NCBI RefSeq assembly: GCF_016863635.1
Contig: NZ_BOPG01000003.1
Span: forward strand, 62,001 to 126,000
Length of the DNA: 64,000 bases
DNA from: Virgisporangium aurantiacum
Lineage (GTDB): Bacteria; Actinomycetota; Actinomycetes; Mycobacteriales; Micromonosporaceae
Direction: 5' to 3'
A program made the translations under genes and the position numbers. Each line of letters begins with the position of its first letter. Position 1 is the first letter of the stretch. The notes under the pieces are model-generated. The model searched no databases and had not been told where the DNA came from. It saw nothing but the letters and a program-made list of their open reading frames with translations. Of this stretch, positions 22,901 through 30,912 are shown piece after piece.

Positions 22901-24201
22901 CGCGGTTCAAGTTGCAACGGGACGCGGGTGACAGCGCGTCGTTCTACGTCATCGACTTCATCGACCTGGAGCAGGTGGCGCCAGCGCTGAGCCAGCCGGC
23001 CGGATGCACGTCGATCGTCCAATATGGAGCGACGCCCGACGACAACACCGACGACACCGCCGCGATCCAGCGCGCGGTGACCGACGACGAGAACGGTGTG
23101 ATCGGCTGCGTCTGGATCCCCGCCGGCCGGTTCCGGCAGGAGCAGAAGATCCTGTCGCCCGACCCGACCCGCACCGGCAACAACCAGAAGGGCATCCGCA
23201 ACGTGACGGTGCGCGGCGCCGGCATGTGGCACTCGCAGCTGTACACGAACACCGAGCCGCAGAACGTCGTCGGGAACATCAACCACCCGCACGAGGGCAA
23301 CGTCGGCTTCGACATCGACGACAACACGCAGATCTCCGACATCGCCATCTTCGGGATGACGACCAACCGCGCCAACCGCGGCCACGGCCTCAACGGGCGG
23401 TTCGGGAAGAACACGAGGATCAGCAACGTCTGGATCGAGCACGTCAACGTCGGCGCGTGGGTCGGCCGCGACTACAGCGACACCCCGGCGTACTGGAATC
23501 CCGGTGACGGCCTGGAGTTCACCGGGATGCGCATCCGCGACACGTACGCCGACGGCATCAACTTCAGCAACGGCACGCGCAACTCGCGGGTGTTCAACTC
23601 GTCGTTCCGCACCACCGGCGACGACGCGCTCGCGGTGTGGGCCAACCAGTTCGTGAAGGACCAGTCGGTCGACATCGGGCACGACAACCACTTCGTCAAC
23701 AACACCGTGCAGCTTCCCTGGCGGGCCAACGGCATCGCGATCTACGGCGGCTATCGGAACTCGATCGAGAACAACCTCGTCTACGACACGGCGAACTACC
23801 CGGGCATCATGCTGGCGACCGACCACAGTCCGCTGCCGTTCTCGCAGACGACGCTGGTCGCCAACAACGGCCTGTACCGGTGCGGCGGCGCGTTCTGGAA
23901 CGAGGCGCAGGAGTTCGGCGCGATCACGCTGTTCGCCGCCACCAGCCCCATCGTCGGCGTCACGATCCGCGACACCGACATCGTCGACTCCACCTACGAC
24001 GGCCTCCAGTTCAAGGGCGGCAACATGCCGGGGGTCGTCGTCACCAACGTCCGGATCGACCGGTCGAACAACGGCGCCGGCATCCTGGCGATGGCACAGG
24101 CACAGGGCAGCGCGGCCCTGACCAACGTCACCATCACGAACTCGGCCGACGGCGACATCGTCCGGCAACCGGGTACGCAGTTCACCATCACCGGCGGGTA
24201 G
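19912..24201 (+). CDS. Secreted multidomain GH87 alpha-1,3-glucanase/mycodextranase
   Basis: 1429 aa from ATG 19912 (AGAAGGA upstream); the frame is open earlier but only this start gives a signal peptide ('MRRLISVLTTAVAVVAATAG', cut near 'ASA'). Approximate modules: two F5/8-type discoidin domains (30-165, 170-310), two FN3 (313-490), a third discoidin (493-635), two CARDB (638-860), a CBM6-like sandwich (862-1020), and a C-terminal right-handed beta-helix. The GH87 catalytic aspartates are D1214 ('YADGINF') and D1237/D1238 ('TGDDALA'); the 23- and 24-residue spacing equals that recalled for Paenibacillus Agl-FH1. It should cut fungal or microbial alpha-1,3-glucan outside the cell. Confidence 0.88.
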   Translation: MRRLISVLTTAVAVVAATAGAWVPAASAAGGPNLSIGKAAAASTVNGPYAAGNINDGNQGSYWESSGALPQWARVDLGSSVSVDQVVLKLPTGWGARTQTLSIEGSADGTNFTTIVASAGRTFNPATGNAVTVDFTATTTRYVRVNISGNTGWAAAQLSELEVYGAGTPTGNLAQGRPTQESGHADVYDSSRTTDGNQGSYWESNGFPAWVRIDLGSALSINRVVLKLPASGWATRTQTLTVQGSTNGSTFTDLTTSQNYTFDPAVNANSVTISLPTTTARYVRISITANSGWPAGQLSEVEVYGPGAGTDTTPPSVPGTLSYTQSGSSITLNWGASTDNVGVTGYDVYRNGTLAQSLGNVTTFTDTQPTTATVSYFVRARDAAGNVSGNSNTVTRTGTGTDTTSPSVPGTLSHSTSGNVITLNWGASTDTGGSGLAGYNVYRGGSLIATLGTVLSYQDTQPPTATVSYFVRARDGAGNLSGDSNTVTRTGSQPPQCVNVAQGKTMTATGSTFTFTPDKANDGQLATYWEGSATYPQNLTVALGANHVITAVNVKLNPDPAWGTRTQNFQILGRDQAATAYTNLVSAANYQFTQGTNAVTIPVSATTADVQLRFNSNTGAPSGQVAELEVCGTPAPNPDLVVSSVTWSPANPTETSVVTLSATVQNIGTAASPATTVNLSLGGAVVGSADVGALAAGASQTVQVNAGTRAQGSYAVTAVVDPTNTVVEQNNGNNSLTAPTQLVVAQAPGPDLLVTGISTNPPNPAIGAQVTFTVNVQNRGTSASAASTTRVVVGGTTLNGSTASIAAGTTATVAISGSWTATSGGATITATADATNVVAETNEGNNSLTQSIVVGRGAAVPYVSYEAEIAAHNGEVLTADPLRTFGHTNFGSESSGRRSVRLGSQGQFVEFTSTNQANSIVVRNSVPDSSSGGGQDWTISLYINGTFSRKLTLSSRNSWLYGTTDDTESLSNSPQANARRLFDESNALLSQSYPPGTRFKLQRDAGDSASFYVIDFIDLEQVAPALSQPAGCTSIVQYGATPDDNTDDTAAIQRAVTDDENGVIGCVWIPAGRFRQEQKILSPDPTRTGNNQKGIRNVTVRGAGMWHSQLYTNTEPQNVVGNINHPHEGNVGFDIDDNTQISDIAIFGMTTNRANRGHGLNGRFGKNTRISNVWIEHVNVGAWVGRDYSDTPAYWNPGDGLEFTGMRIRDTYADGINFSNGTRNSRVFNSSFRTTGDDALAVWANQFVKDQSVDIGHDNHFVNNTVQLPWRANGIAIYGGYRNSIENNLVYDTANYPGIMLATDHSPLPFSQTTLVANNGLYRCGGAFWNEAQEFGAITLFAATSPIVGVTIRDTDIVDSTYDGLQFKGGNMPGVVVTNVRIDRSNNGAGILAMAQAQGSAALTNVTITNSADGDIVRQPGTQFTITGG

Positions 24202-24340
24202 GTACGAGCAACAGTCCGAAGGCGGCCACCGCCGCCACCGCCCGGACCACGTTGAAGATCTCCCAGCGACGGAGGATCGCGGCGTGGTCCGGCGGTGGGG
24301 CGGTGGCCGCCCACACCTTGATGTCGGCGTTGATCGGTCG
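24188..24340 (-). pseudogene. C-terminal remnant of a DUF1772 membrane protein
   Basis: About 50 codons on the minus strand end at TGA 24188-24190, inside the GH87 gene end. They read 'INADIKVWAATAPP', then 'AAILRRWEIFNVVRAVAAVA', then 'AFGLLLVP'. That is the Trp..Asn-x-x-Arg and last membrane helix of the DUF1772 (anthrone-oxygenase-like) family. The first two thirds of such a protein (about 150 aa) are absent, and the sequence upstream is the promoter region of the histidine kinase gene. I take it as a decayed fragment; no start or ribosome site is visible. Confidence 0.5.
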
Positions 24341-24377
24341 TCGCGTCCCGGGCGGCCTCGGAACTACCTCCGCGACA

Positions 24378-24396
24378 GTAGGATCCGCGGTCCTAC
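24378..24396. promoter_or_regulatory. Palindrome upstream of the two-component genes
   Basis: GTAGGATCCGCGGTCCTAC: 6-bp arms GTAGGA/TCCTAC around a CCGCGG core, 72 bp before the kinase start. A candidate binding site for the NarL-type regulator encoded by the operon. Confidence 0.45.
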
Positions 24397-24468
24397 CTCC
24401 GGAGTGGTACCCGGATCTCCCACCACGGGGCGACGTGCGCCGCGGGTGCCGGCGCCTATCGTGCGTCC

Positions 24469-25584
24469 ATGAACAGGCAACTGCGGCCCCTCGCCGGCGT
24501 GCTCGGGCTCGTCGTCGTGGTGCTGCTGGCCGCCGTCACCGCGCCGGAGAGCCGGCGGGCGCTCGATGTCGTCGGTGTGCTGCTGCTCGTCACCGCGGCG
24601 CTCGCGACGGCGGCGGCCGGGCGGGCGCCGGTGCCGGTCCTCGCGGTCACCACGGTCGCGCTGCTGGCCTACCAGGCCCGCGGCTACCCCGGGGTGGCGT
24701 CGTCGCTGCCGGTGATCGTCGCGCTGTACATGGCCGTCCGGTCGCGGCAGCGGTGGGCGGCCGGCGCGGCCGTCACGGCCGTGCTCGTCGGCGGCTACAC
24801 CGCGGAGCTGGCGACGGTGGGCAGCGGGCGGCTTCCGCCCGACGCGCTGCAGCGCTGGATGCTGCTCATCGGTTGGATGGTCGCGGCCTGCGTGGCGGCC
24901 GAACTCGTCCGCCAGCTCGAGCAGCGGGCGCTCGACGCGGAGCGCACCCGCGAGGAGACGGCGCGGCGCCGGGCCGACGAGGAGCGGCTACGCATCGCGC
25001 GCGAACTGCACGACTCGCTCACCCACAGCATCTCGCTGATCAACGTGCAGGCCGGGGTCGCGGTGCACCTGGCCCGCAAGCGGTCCGAGGAGGTGCCGCC
25101 GGCGCTGCTGACCATCCAGGAGACCAGCCGGGAGGCGATGCGCGAACTGCGGGCGACGCTGGAGGTGCTGCGGGCCGACCCGCAAGCCGATGGGGAGCCG
25201 GCGACGGTCGGGTTGAGCCGGCTCGACGGGCTCGTGGAGGGAGCGGTGAAGGCCGGCGTACCGGTGCGGGTCACGGTCAGCGGTGAACGGCGCGACCTGC
25301 CGCCCCCGGTCGACCGCACCGCGTACCGCATCGTGCAGGAGGCGCTCACCAACGTCACCCGGCACGCCGGGCCGGCCACCGCGTCGGTGCACGTGGAGTA
25401 CCGCGACGGCGAACTCGCCGTCCAGGTCGACGACGACGGCCGGGGTGGCGCGGCCGAACCCGGCGTCGGGCTCACCGGCATGCGCGAACGGGTCGCCGCG
25501 CTGGGCGGGTCGTTGCATTTTGGTCCGCGTCCCGACGCCGGGTTCAGCGTGCGCGCCGTCTTACCCGTGGAGGCCGCAGCATGA
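24469..25584 (+). CDS. Sensor histidine kinase, NarL/DesK type
   Basis: 371 aa. About four to five membrane helices occupy residues 8-145 ('GVLGLVVVVLLAAVTAP', 'VLAVTTVALLAYQA' and others), then a short coiled linker. The HisKA_3 domain has phosphate-accepting H181 in 'IARELHDSLTHS', and the HATPase has 'VQEALTNVTRHAG', 'VQVDDDGRGG' and 'GLTGMRERVAALGG'. There is no extracellular sensing domain, so the signal is probably sensed within or at the membrane. It lies 16 bp before its response regulator. Actinomycetes hold many such pairs and no target gene is adjacent, so the stimulus is unknown. Confidence 0.9.
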   Translation: MNRQLRPLAGVLGLVVVVLLAAVTAPESRRALDVVGVLLLVTAALATAAAGRAPVPVLAVTTVALLAYQARGYPGVASSLPVIVALYMAVRSRQRWAAGAAVTAVLVGGYTAELATVGSGRLPPDALQRWMLLIGWMVAACVAAELVRQLEQRALDAERTREETARRRADEERLRIARELHDSLTHSISLINVQAGVAVHLARKRSEEVPPALLTIQETSREAMRELRATLEVLRADPQADGEPATVGLSRLDGLVEGAVKAGVPVRVTVSGERRDLPPPVDRTAYRIVQEALTNVTRHAGPATASVHVEYRDGELAVQVDDDGRGGAAEPGVGLTGMRERVAALGGSLHFGPRPDAGFSVRAVLPVEAAA

Positions 25585-25600
25585 CCGTGGAGGCGGCACC

Positions 25601-26260
25601 ATGACACAGATACGGATCCTGCTCGTCGACGATCAACCGCTCATCCGGGCCGGCTTCCGGGCGCTCATCGAGGCCGAAGACGACCTCAGCGTGGTGGCCG
25701 AGGCCGCCAACGGTGCCGAGGCGGTCACGCTCGCCGCGCGGCACCGGCCCGACGTGGCACTCGTCGACATCCAGATGCCGGTGCTCGACGGCATCGAGGC
25801 GACCCGGCGCATCGTCGCCGATCCGGCGCTCGCCGGCACCCGGGTGGTGATCCTCACCAACTACGGCATCGACGAGCACGTCTACGAGGGGTTGCGGGCC
25901 GGTGCGGCCGGATTCCTGGTCAAGGACACCGAACCGGTCGACCTGTTGCACGGCATCCGGGTGGCCGCGCGCGGCGACGCGCTGCTCTCCCCCGCGATCA
26001 CCCGCCGCCTGATCGGCGCGTACGTGTCGAGGCCGCCGAGCAGCGGTCGCACGGCGGCGCTCGACGTCCTGACCAATCGGGAACGGGAGGTGATGGCGCT
26101 CGCCGCGCGCGGGCTCTCCAACCACGACATCGCCGAGCGCATGGTGATCAGCGTCGCCACCGCGAAGACGCACATCAGCCGCGCCATGACCAAACTGCAC
26201 GCCCGCGACCGCGCCCAACTGGTGGTCCTCGCCTACGAGACCGGCCTGGTCACACCCTGA
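25601..26260 (+). CDS. NarL/FixJ-family response regulator
   Basis: 219 aa from ATG 25601. The receiver domain has the acidic pair in 'LLVDDQP', phospho-acceptor D56 in 'LVDIQMPVLDG', Thr in 'VILTNYG' and Lys in 'FLVKDTEP'. The LuxR-type helix-turn-helix is 'LTNREREVMALAARGLSNHDIA' up to 'SVATAKTHISRAM' (quoted as regions about 150-205). It is the partner of the kinase encoded immediately upstream. The second in-frame-looking ATG at 25581 is out of frame. Confidence 0.92.
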   Translation: MTQIRILLVDDQPLIRAGFRALIEAEDDLSVVAEAANGAEAVTLAARHRPDVALVDIQMPVLDGIEATRRIVADPALAGTRVVILTNYGIDEHVYEGLRAGAAGFLVKDTEPVDLLHGIRVAARGDALLSPAITRRLIGAYVSRPPSSGRTAALDVLTNREREVMALAARGLSNHDIAERMVISVATAKTHISRAMTKLHARDRAQLVVLAYETGLVTP

Positions 26261-26271
26261 TCGTCGAACCG

Positions 26272-27361
26272 CTACGGGCAGATCGAACGGAAGAACGCGC
26301 GCACGTCGTCCACCAACAGGTCGGGTGTTTCCAGGGCGGCGAAGTGGCCACCCCGGTCGAACTCGGTCCAGTGGGTCACCGTGTCGGTCTGTTCGGCGAG
26401 CGACCGCACCGGCAGCGCGATGTCCTTCGGGAACACCGCGACCCCGGTGGGCACGCCCGACCGCTGCGGCTCGCCCCAGGCGTGCGTGAACTCGTAGTAG
26501 AGCTGGGCCGACGAGCCCGCCGTGTTCGTCAGCCAGTACAGCGTGACGTTCGTCAGCAGGGCGTCGACGTCCACGTCGCCGTCGGTCGACGAACTTCTCG
26601 GCGATCCAGGCGAGCTGGCCGACCGGCGAGTCGGCGAGGCCGTAGGCGAGCGTGTCGGGGCGGGTGGACTGGATCGCCATGTAACCGCCCAGGTCACCGG
26701 TGAACCGCTGGAGACCCGCCAACCGGGCCTGATCCGCGGAGTCCAGGCCGGCCGGGGAACCGAAGGTCAGGAGGTAGTTGACGTGGATGCCGATCACGTG
26801 GTCCGGGTCGACCCGGCCGAGTTCGCGCGAGATGCCCGAGCCCCAGTCGCCACCCTGGGCGCCGTACCGGTCGTAGCCCAGCGACGCCATGAGCTCCGCC
26901 CACGCGCGGGCGATGCGGTTGATGGTCCAGCCGGTGCCGGCCAGCGGCGCGGAGAACCCGTAACCGGGCAGCGACGGGATCACCAGGTGAAAGGCGGGGC
27001 CGTCGGCGCGGGGTTCGGTCAGCGGGCCGATCACGTCGAGGAACTCGACGACCGAGCCGGGCCAGCCGTGGGTGAGGATCAGCGGGACGGCGTCCGGCTC
27101 GGGCGAGCGCACGTGCAGGAAGTGGATCGGCTGCCCGTCGATCGTGGTCCGGAACTGCGGAAACGCGTTGAGCCGCGCCTCGTGGGCCCGCCAGTCGTAC
27201 TTCGTCGCCCAGTACTCGACCAGCTCACGCATCCGGTCCTGCGGCATGCCGCGCTCGGCACCGGCGCCCGGCACCGGTTCCGGCCACCGCACCCGGAGCA
27301 GCCGCTCACGCAGGTCGTCGAGGTCGGTCTGCGGAATTTCGATCGTGAGAGGAACCGTCAT
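26272..27361 (-). pseudogene. Epoxide hydrolase (EHN/alpha-beta hydrolase) with a frameshift
   Basis: From ATG 27361 the frame encodes the EHN domain ('IEIPQTDLDDLRERLLRVRWPEP') and hydrolase core with 'LTHGWPGSVVEF' and nucleophile D172 in 'GGDWGSG'. It continues to 'LAWIAEKFVD' and then loses homology. The rest of the family sequence ('DALLTNVTLYW', 'SSAQLYYEF', and 'GGHFAALE' with the catalytic His) continues in another frame and stops at 26272. A single extra base near 26585-26595 (CGACCGAC) joins the two. Either a recent inactivating mutation or a sequencing error; all catalytic parts are otherwise intact. Divergent from a WYL regulator that probably controls it. Confidence 0.85.
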
Positions 27362-27382
27362 GCGATCAGCCTGGCGACAATT

Positions 27383-27401
27383 GCGGCAAGATAGTTGCCG
27401 C
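27383..27401. promoter_or_regulatory. Inverted repeat operator between epoxide hydrolase and WYL regulator
   Basis: GCGGCAA-GATAG-TTGCCGC is a perfect 7-bp inverted repeat in the 62-bp divergent gap. A partial third copy, TGCGGCAG, follows at about 27406. Likely the binding site of the WYL regulator for both genes. Confidence 0.6.
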
Positions 27402-27423
27402 GATCTGCGGCAGAGTTGGCGGG

Positions 27424-28377
27424 ATGTTGGAACCCTCGGCCCGCCTTCTCCAACTGCTGTCCCTTTTGCAGAGCAGAAGCAATTGGACGGGCGCGGAGCT
27501 GGCCGATCGCCTCCGGGTGAGCCCGCGCACCCTGCGGTACGACGTCGGGAAGCTGCGCGACCTCGGTTACCCGGTGCACGCCGTCCCCGGGGTCGCCGGC
27601 GGGTACCGGCTGGGCGCCGGTGCGAAGCTCCCGCCGCTGCTCCTCGACGACGAGGAGGCGGTGGCCGTCGCCACCAGCCTGCGGGCGGCGGCCGGTGGCA
27701 CGGTGACCGGCATCGAGGAGACGGCCGTGCGGGCGCTGGTCAAGCTCGAACAGGTGCTCCCCGACCGGTTGCGGCGGCGGGTCGGCGCCGTGCACGAGTA
27801 CACGTCCATGCTCCAGCCGGCCGTGGCACCCATCGACACCGGCATGCTGGTGAGCGTCACCTCGGCCTGTCGTGACCGGCACCGCATCCGCTTCGACTAC
27901 CGGGCGCACGACGGCGGCCGGGACGAACGGGACGTCGAGCCGTACCGGCTGGTCAACACCGGCCGCCGCTGGTACCTCGTCGCCTGGGACGTGCACCGCG
28001 ACGCCTGGCGGACCTTCCGGGTCGACCGGATGACCCTGCGGACACCGGCCGGGTCGCGGTTCACGCCGCGCGCGGAGCCGCCCGCCGATCTCGTGCCGCG
28101 CGGGGTCGACGCGGCGCTGAGTCGCCTGCGGGCCCGGGTCACCGTGCACGCGCCCGCCGCGGAGATCGCGGCCAGGGTGCCGCCCACCGTGCTGGTCGAG
28201 CCGGTCGACGACGCGACGTGCGTCGTCCACGCGGGCGCCGACAGCCCCGCCCGGCTCGCGCTGCACATCCTGATGCTCGACGCCGACTTCACGGTCGACG
28301 GCCCGCCCGACCTTCTCGACGCGCTGCGCGACGTCCACCGGCGCGTCGGAAGCGCGACAGAAAATGGGGCAAAATAA
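27424..28377 (+). CDS. YafY-type HTH/WYL-domain transcriptional regulator
   Basis: 317 aa. The N-terminal helix-turn-helix 'SNWTGAELADRLRVSPRTLRYD' (about 19-40) is followed by the YafY wing 'LRDLGYPVHAVPGVAGGYRLG'. The WYL domain spans about 140-210 ('IRFDYRAHDG', 'EPYRLVNTGRRWYLVAWD', 'TFRVDRM') and a WCX-like C-terminus follows. These proteins regulate adjacent, often divergent, small-molecule genes; here the divergent gene is the epoxide hydrolase with an inverted repeat between them. Starts at ATG 27424. Repressor or activator cannot be told from sequence. Confidence 0.9.
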   Translation: MLEPSARLLQLLSLLQSRSNWTGAELADRLRVSPRTLRYDVGKLRDLGYPVHAVPGVAGGYRLGAGAKLPPLLLDDEEAVAVATSLRAAAGGTVTGIEETAVRALVKLEQVLPDRLRRRVGAVHEYTSMLQPAVAPIDTGMLVSVTSACRDRHRIRFDYRAHDGGRDERDVEPYRLVNTGRRWYLVAWDVHRDAWRTFRVDRMTLRTPAGSRFTPRAEPPADLVPRGVDAALSRLRARVTVHAPAAEIAARVPPTVLVEPVDDATCVVHAGADSPARLALHILMLDADFTVDGPPDLLDALRDVHRRVGSATENGAK

Positions 28378-28449
28378 GGATTACTCGGAATCAGGTCAAA
28401 TCACCATGTAAGGATCGCCCCGCAGCCGGATGCCTGAGGGGACTAGAAC

Positions 28450-30426
28450 ATGACCTGGACCGTGAGCCGCCGTTCGCTCATCCGCGCCGCCGCGGCGGCC
28501 ACCGTCGCGGCCCCGGCGGCAGCGGGCACGCCGTTGCTTGTCGCGACGGACATCGCGCACGCGGCGCCGGGCGAGGCGATGACCGCGTACCACGGCGTCA
28601 CCGGCGCCACCCACCAGCAGAAGTTCAACGAACTGAGCGCCGCCGGCTACCGGATGATCTCGCTCAGCGTCTACGGCCACCGGGCCGATCCACGCTACGC
28701 GGCGGTCTGGATCAGGCGGGGCGGCCCGGCCTGGGCGGCGCTGCACGGCCTCGACGCGGCCGGCTACCAGGCGCGGTTCGACCAACTGACCAGAGACGGC
28801 TTCGTGCCGGTACTCGTGAGCGCCACCGGCCCGCGCGCCAACCCGGTCTTCGCCGCGGTGTTCGAGAAGATCACGGCACCCGCCTGGATCGCCCGCCACG
28901 GGTTGGTCGACGGGCCGGCCGACACGGAAGGCACGCTGTCGAACGTCAACGCGTGGGCGCGCGACCACCACTGCGTCCCGAAGACGATCGCCATCTACGG
29001 CGGCAACCGCGACCGCACCTACGCCGGCGTCTGGCTCCCGAACCCGGGCGACGTCAAGTGGCAGGCGCACGACATGGGCGACGGCAACGGGTACCAGGAC
29101 TGGTTCGACGGCTACACGGCGGCGGGCCTGCGGCCGGCGTTCGTCGACGCGTCCGACTCCCTGCAGTACCTCGGCGTGTTCACCGACGACAGCGTCGGCG
29201 GCTGGGTTGCCCGCCACGGCCTGGATTCCCAGCAGTACCAACAGGAATTCGACACGCAGCTCGCGGCCGGCCGGTACCCGATCGTCGTGCAGGGTGGCGG
29301 AACCGGTGCGGGCACCCGCTATGCGGCCGTGTTCGCCGCTCGCGACCTGCCGATCCCGCGCGCCTTCACGCAGACCGTCGCCGCCGGCGGGTCGTTCACC
29401 GGCGTCCACGCGGTGATGCGCGACTTCATGCAGTCGCGCGGGGTCCGGGCCGGCCAGCTCGCGGTCCGGCGCAACGGGACGTTGCGGCTGTCGGCCGGCT
29501 ACACCTGGGCCGAGCCCGGCTATCCGGAGACGCAGTCCGACAGCCTCATGCGCGTCGCCAGCGTCAGCAAGGCGTTCGCCTGCGCCGCGATCCGCAGCCT
29601 GGTGCAGAACGGCCAACTCGACCTCGACGACGAGGTGTTCCCGCTGCTCGGCATCACCGGCGTCGCGCTGCCGAGCCAGACGAAGGACGGGCGCGTCGAC
29701 GACGTCACCGTGCGGCAGTGTGTCGACCACACCGGCGGCTGGGTCCGCCGGGTGTCCGGCGTGGACCCGGTGTTCCGGACGCGCGACATCGCCCGGGCGT
29801 TGAATCTTCCGGGACGCGCGACAAAGCGCGACGTCGCCCGCTACATGTACGGCGAGCCCCTGCAGTACACCCCCGGCGACACGACCGCCTACGACTCCGG
29901 CGACCGGTACTCGAACTTCGGCTACGTGCTGCTCGGTCTCGTCGTGGAGGAGGTCAGCGGCATGCCGTTCCGCGACTACCTCGCGCAGTCGGTGCTGCAG
30001 CCCCTCGGCGTCGACGGCCAGGTGTTCGTCGGCGCCACCGAGCGGGCCGGCCGGCGCGGCGACGAGGTGAGCTACGACCACGCCGACGCCGGCAGCAGTG
30101 CCGTCGACCCGTGGTCGGACGCGCTGGTGCCGGCGGCGTACGGCAACTTCCTCGTCGAGGCGATGGACTCCGGCGGCGGCCTGATCACCACCGCGCCCGC
30201 GGTGACCCGCTTCATCGCCGACCACGCCGTGTGGGGCATCGGCGGGCGCGCGCCGGGCTCGGCCCGCACCGGCTCGATGCCGGGCTGCTACAGCCGCGCC
30301 GAGTCGCGCACCGACGGGATCGACTGGTGCTACATCGTCAACACCAACACGATCCGCGACTCCGACGCCACGTTGACGAAGCTAGCCGCCGACCTCAACA
30401 CCGCGATCGGTGCCGCCGGCATCTGA
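28450..30426 (+). CDS. Tat-exported serine hydrolase with BTRD repeats (polyglycine hydrolase-like)
   Basis: 658 aa. A twin-arginine signal ('SRRSLIRAAAAATVAAP') precedes a region of about 50-340 made of tandem repeats with the pattern 'GYRMISLSVYG..PRYAAVWI..' and 'GFVPVLVSATG..PVFAAVFE'. This resembles Pfam's bacterial tandem repeat domain 1. A class-C beta-lactamase-like domain follows, with S371-V-S-K374 and Y487-S-N489. The same order (repeat saddle plus beta-lactamase fold) is known from fungal polyglycine hydrolases that cleave plant chitinases, so a secreted peptidase is possible, though substrate is inference. The start ATG 28450 has GAGGGG upstream. Its end overlaps the convergent gene by 45 bp. 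Confidence 0.82.
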   Translation: MTWTVSRRSLIRAAAAATVAAPAAAGTPLLVATDIAHAAPGEAMTAYHGVTGATHQQKFNELSAAGYRMISLSVYGHRADPRYAAVWIRRGGPAWAALHGLDAAGYQARFDQLTRDGFVPVLVSATGPRANPVFAAVFEKITAPAWIARHGLVDGPADTEGTLSNVNAWARDHHCVPKTIAIYGGNRDRTYAGVWLPNPGDVKWQAHDMGDGNGYQDWFDGYTAAGLRPAFVDASDSLQYLGVFTDDSVGGWVARHGLDSQQYQQEFDTQLAAGRYPIVVQGGGTGAGTRYAAVFAARDLPIPRAFTQTVAAGGSFTGVHAVMRDFMQSRGVRAGQLAVRRNGTLRLSAGYTWAEPGYPETQSDSLMRVASVSKAFACAAIRSLVQNGQLDLDDEVFPLLGITGVALPSQTKDGRVDDVTVRQCVDHTGGWVRRVSGVDPVFRTRDIARALNLPGRATKRDVARYMYGEPLQYTPGDTTAYDSGDRYSNFGYVLLGLVVEEVSGMPFRDYLAQSVLQPLGVDGQVFVGATERAGRRGDEVSYDHADAGSSAVDPWSDALVPAAYGNFLVEAMDSGGGLITTAPAVTRFIADHAVWGIGGRAPGSARTGSMPGCYSRAESRTDGIDWCYIVNTNTIRDSDATLTKLAADLNTAIGAAGI

Positions 30427-30912
30427 CCCGAGCATCAGGTCGGGACGCCCGAACAGCATGCGGAACCCGGCCATCAGGCACCACATGCCGAGCACGGGGA
30501 TCGTCGTCATGATGCCGATGATCACGAACCCCCACAGCATGCCCTCGGTCACCAACGCCGCCGCCGCGAGGAGCACGATCGCACCTCCGGCGACGACGCC
30601 GAGCACCGCCTGATCGGCCGCTCCGGTGCGGCGGCGCAGGATCGCGACGTTGACCCAGATGAGCCACCCGCCGAGAAGGGCCGCGCCCAGCACCGTCCAA
30701 TCGCCTTTTTCCTCGACGGCGGCCCGGAGCGTGCCGATCGGGCCGACCGCGACCATCGCCGTGAGCGCGGCGGCCCCGGCGTAGCGGACGCCGCCGCCGC
30801 GCCGGGTCGCGATGAGGAACGACCGGACGGCAACCGTGGGCAGCGGTGCCAGCAGCATCAGCACGATGAGGGTCACCCGCGAATCGAGCCCGACCATCGC
30901 GCCGAGGTACAC
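30382..30912 (-). CDS. Small multi-helix membrane protein in a PadR operon
   Basis: 176 aa. GTG 30912 directly follows the stop of the preceding gene. About five hydrophobic helices are visible ('VTLIVLMLLAPLPTVAV', 'AGAAALTAMVAVGPIG', 'VLGAALLGGWLIWVNVAIL', 'AVLGVVAGGAIVLLAAAAL', 'LWGFVIIGIMTTIPVLGMW'), ending in an acidic Gly-rich tail. No family recognised. It is third in a PadR-led operon. Such PadR-linked membrane proteins are common in actinomycetes and generally lack assigned functions. Confidence 0.72.
   Translation of the reverse strand: MYLGAMVGLDSRVTLIVLMLLAPLPTVAVRSFLIATRRGGGVRYAGAAALTAMVAVGPIGTLRAAVEEKGDWTVLGAALLGGWLIWVNVAILRRRTGAADQAVLGVVAGGAIVLLAAAALVTEGMLWGFVIIGIMTTIPVLGMWCLMAGFRMLFGRPDLMLGSDAGGTDRGVEVGG

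Noticed and set aside
19120..24168. Long minus-strand open frames (810 and 771 codons) under the rhamnosidase and GH87 genes
   Set aside because: Antisense to clear modular enzymes and without recognisable motifs, starts or ribosome sites.
24378..24396. Transcription terminator after the GH87 gene
   Set aside because: It is nearly 180 bp past the stop, has only 6-bp arms without a U-tract and lies at promoter distance from the kinase gene; a regulatory site is more likely.
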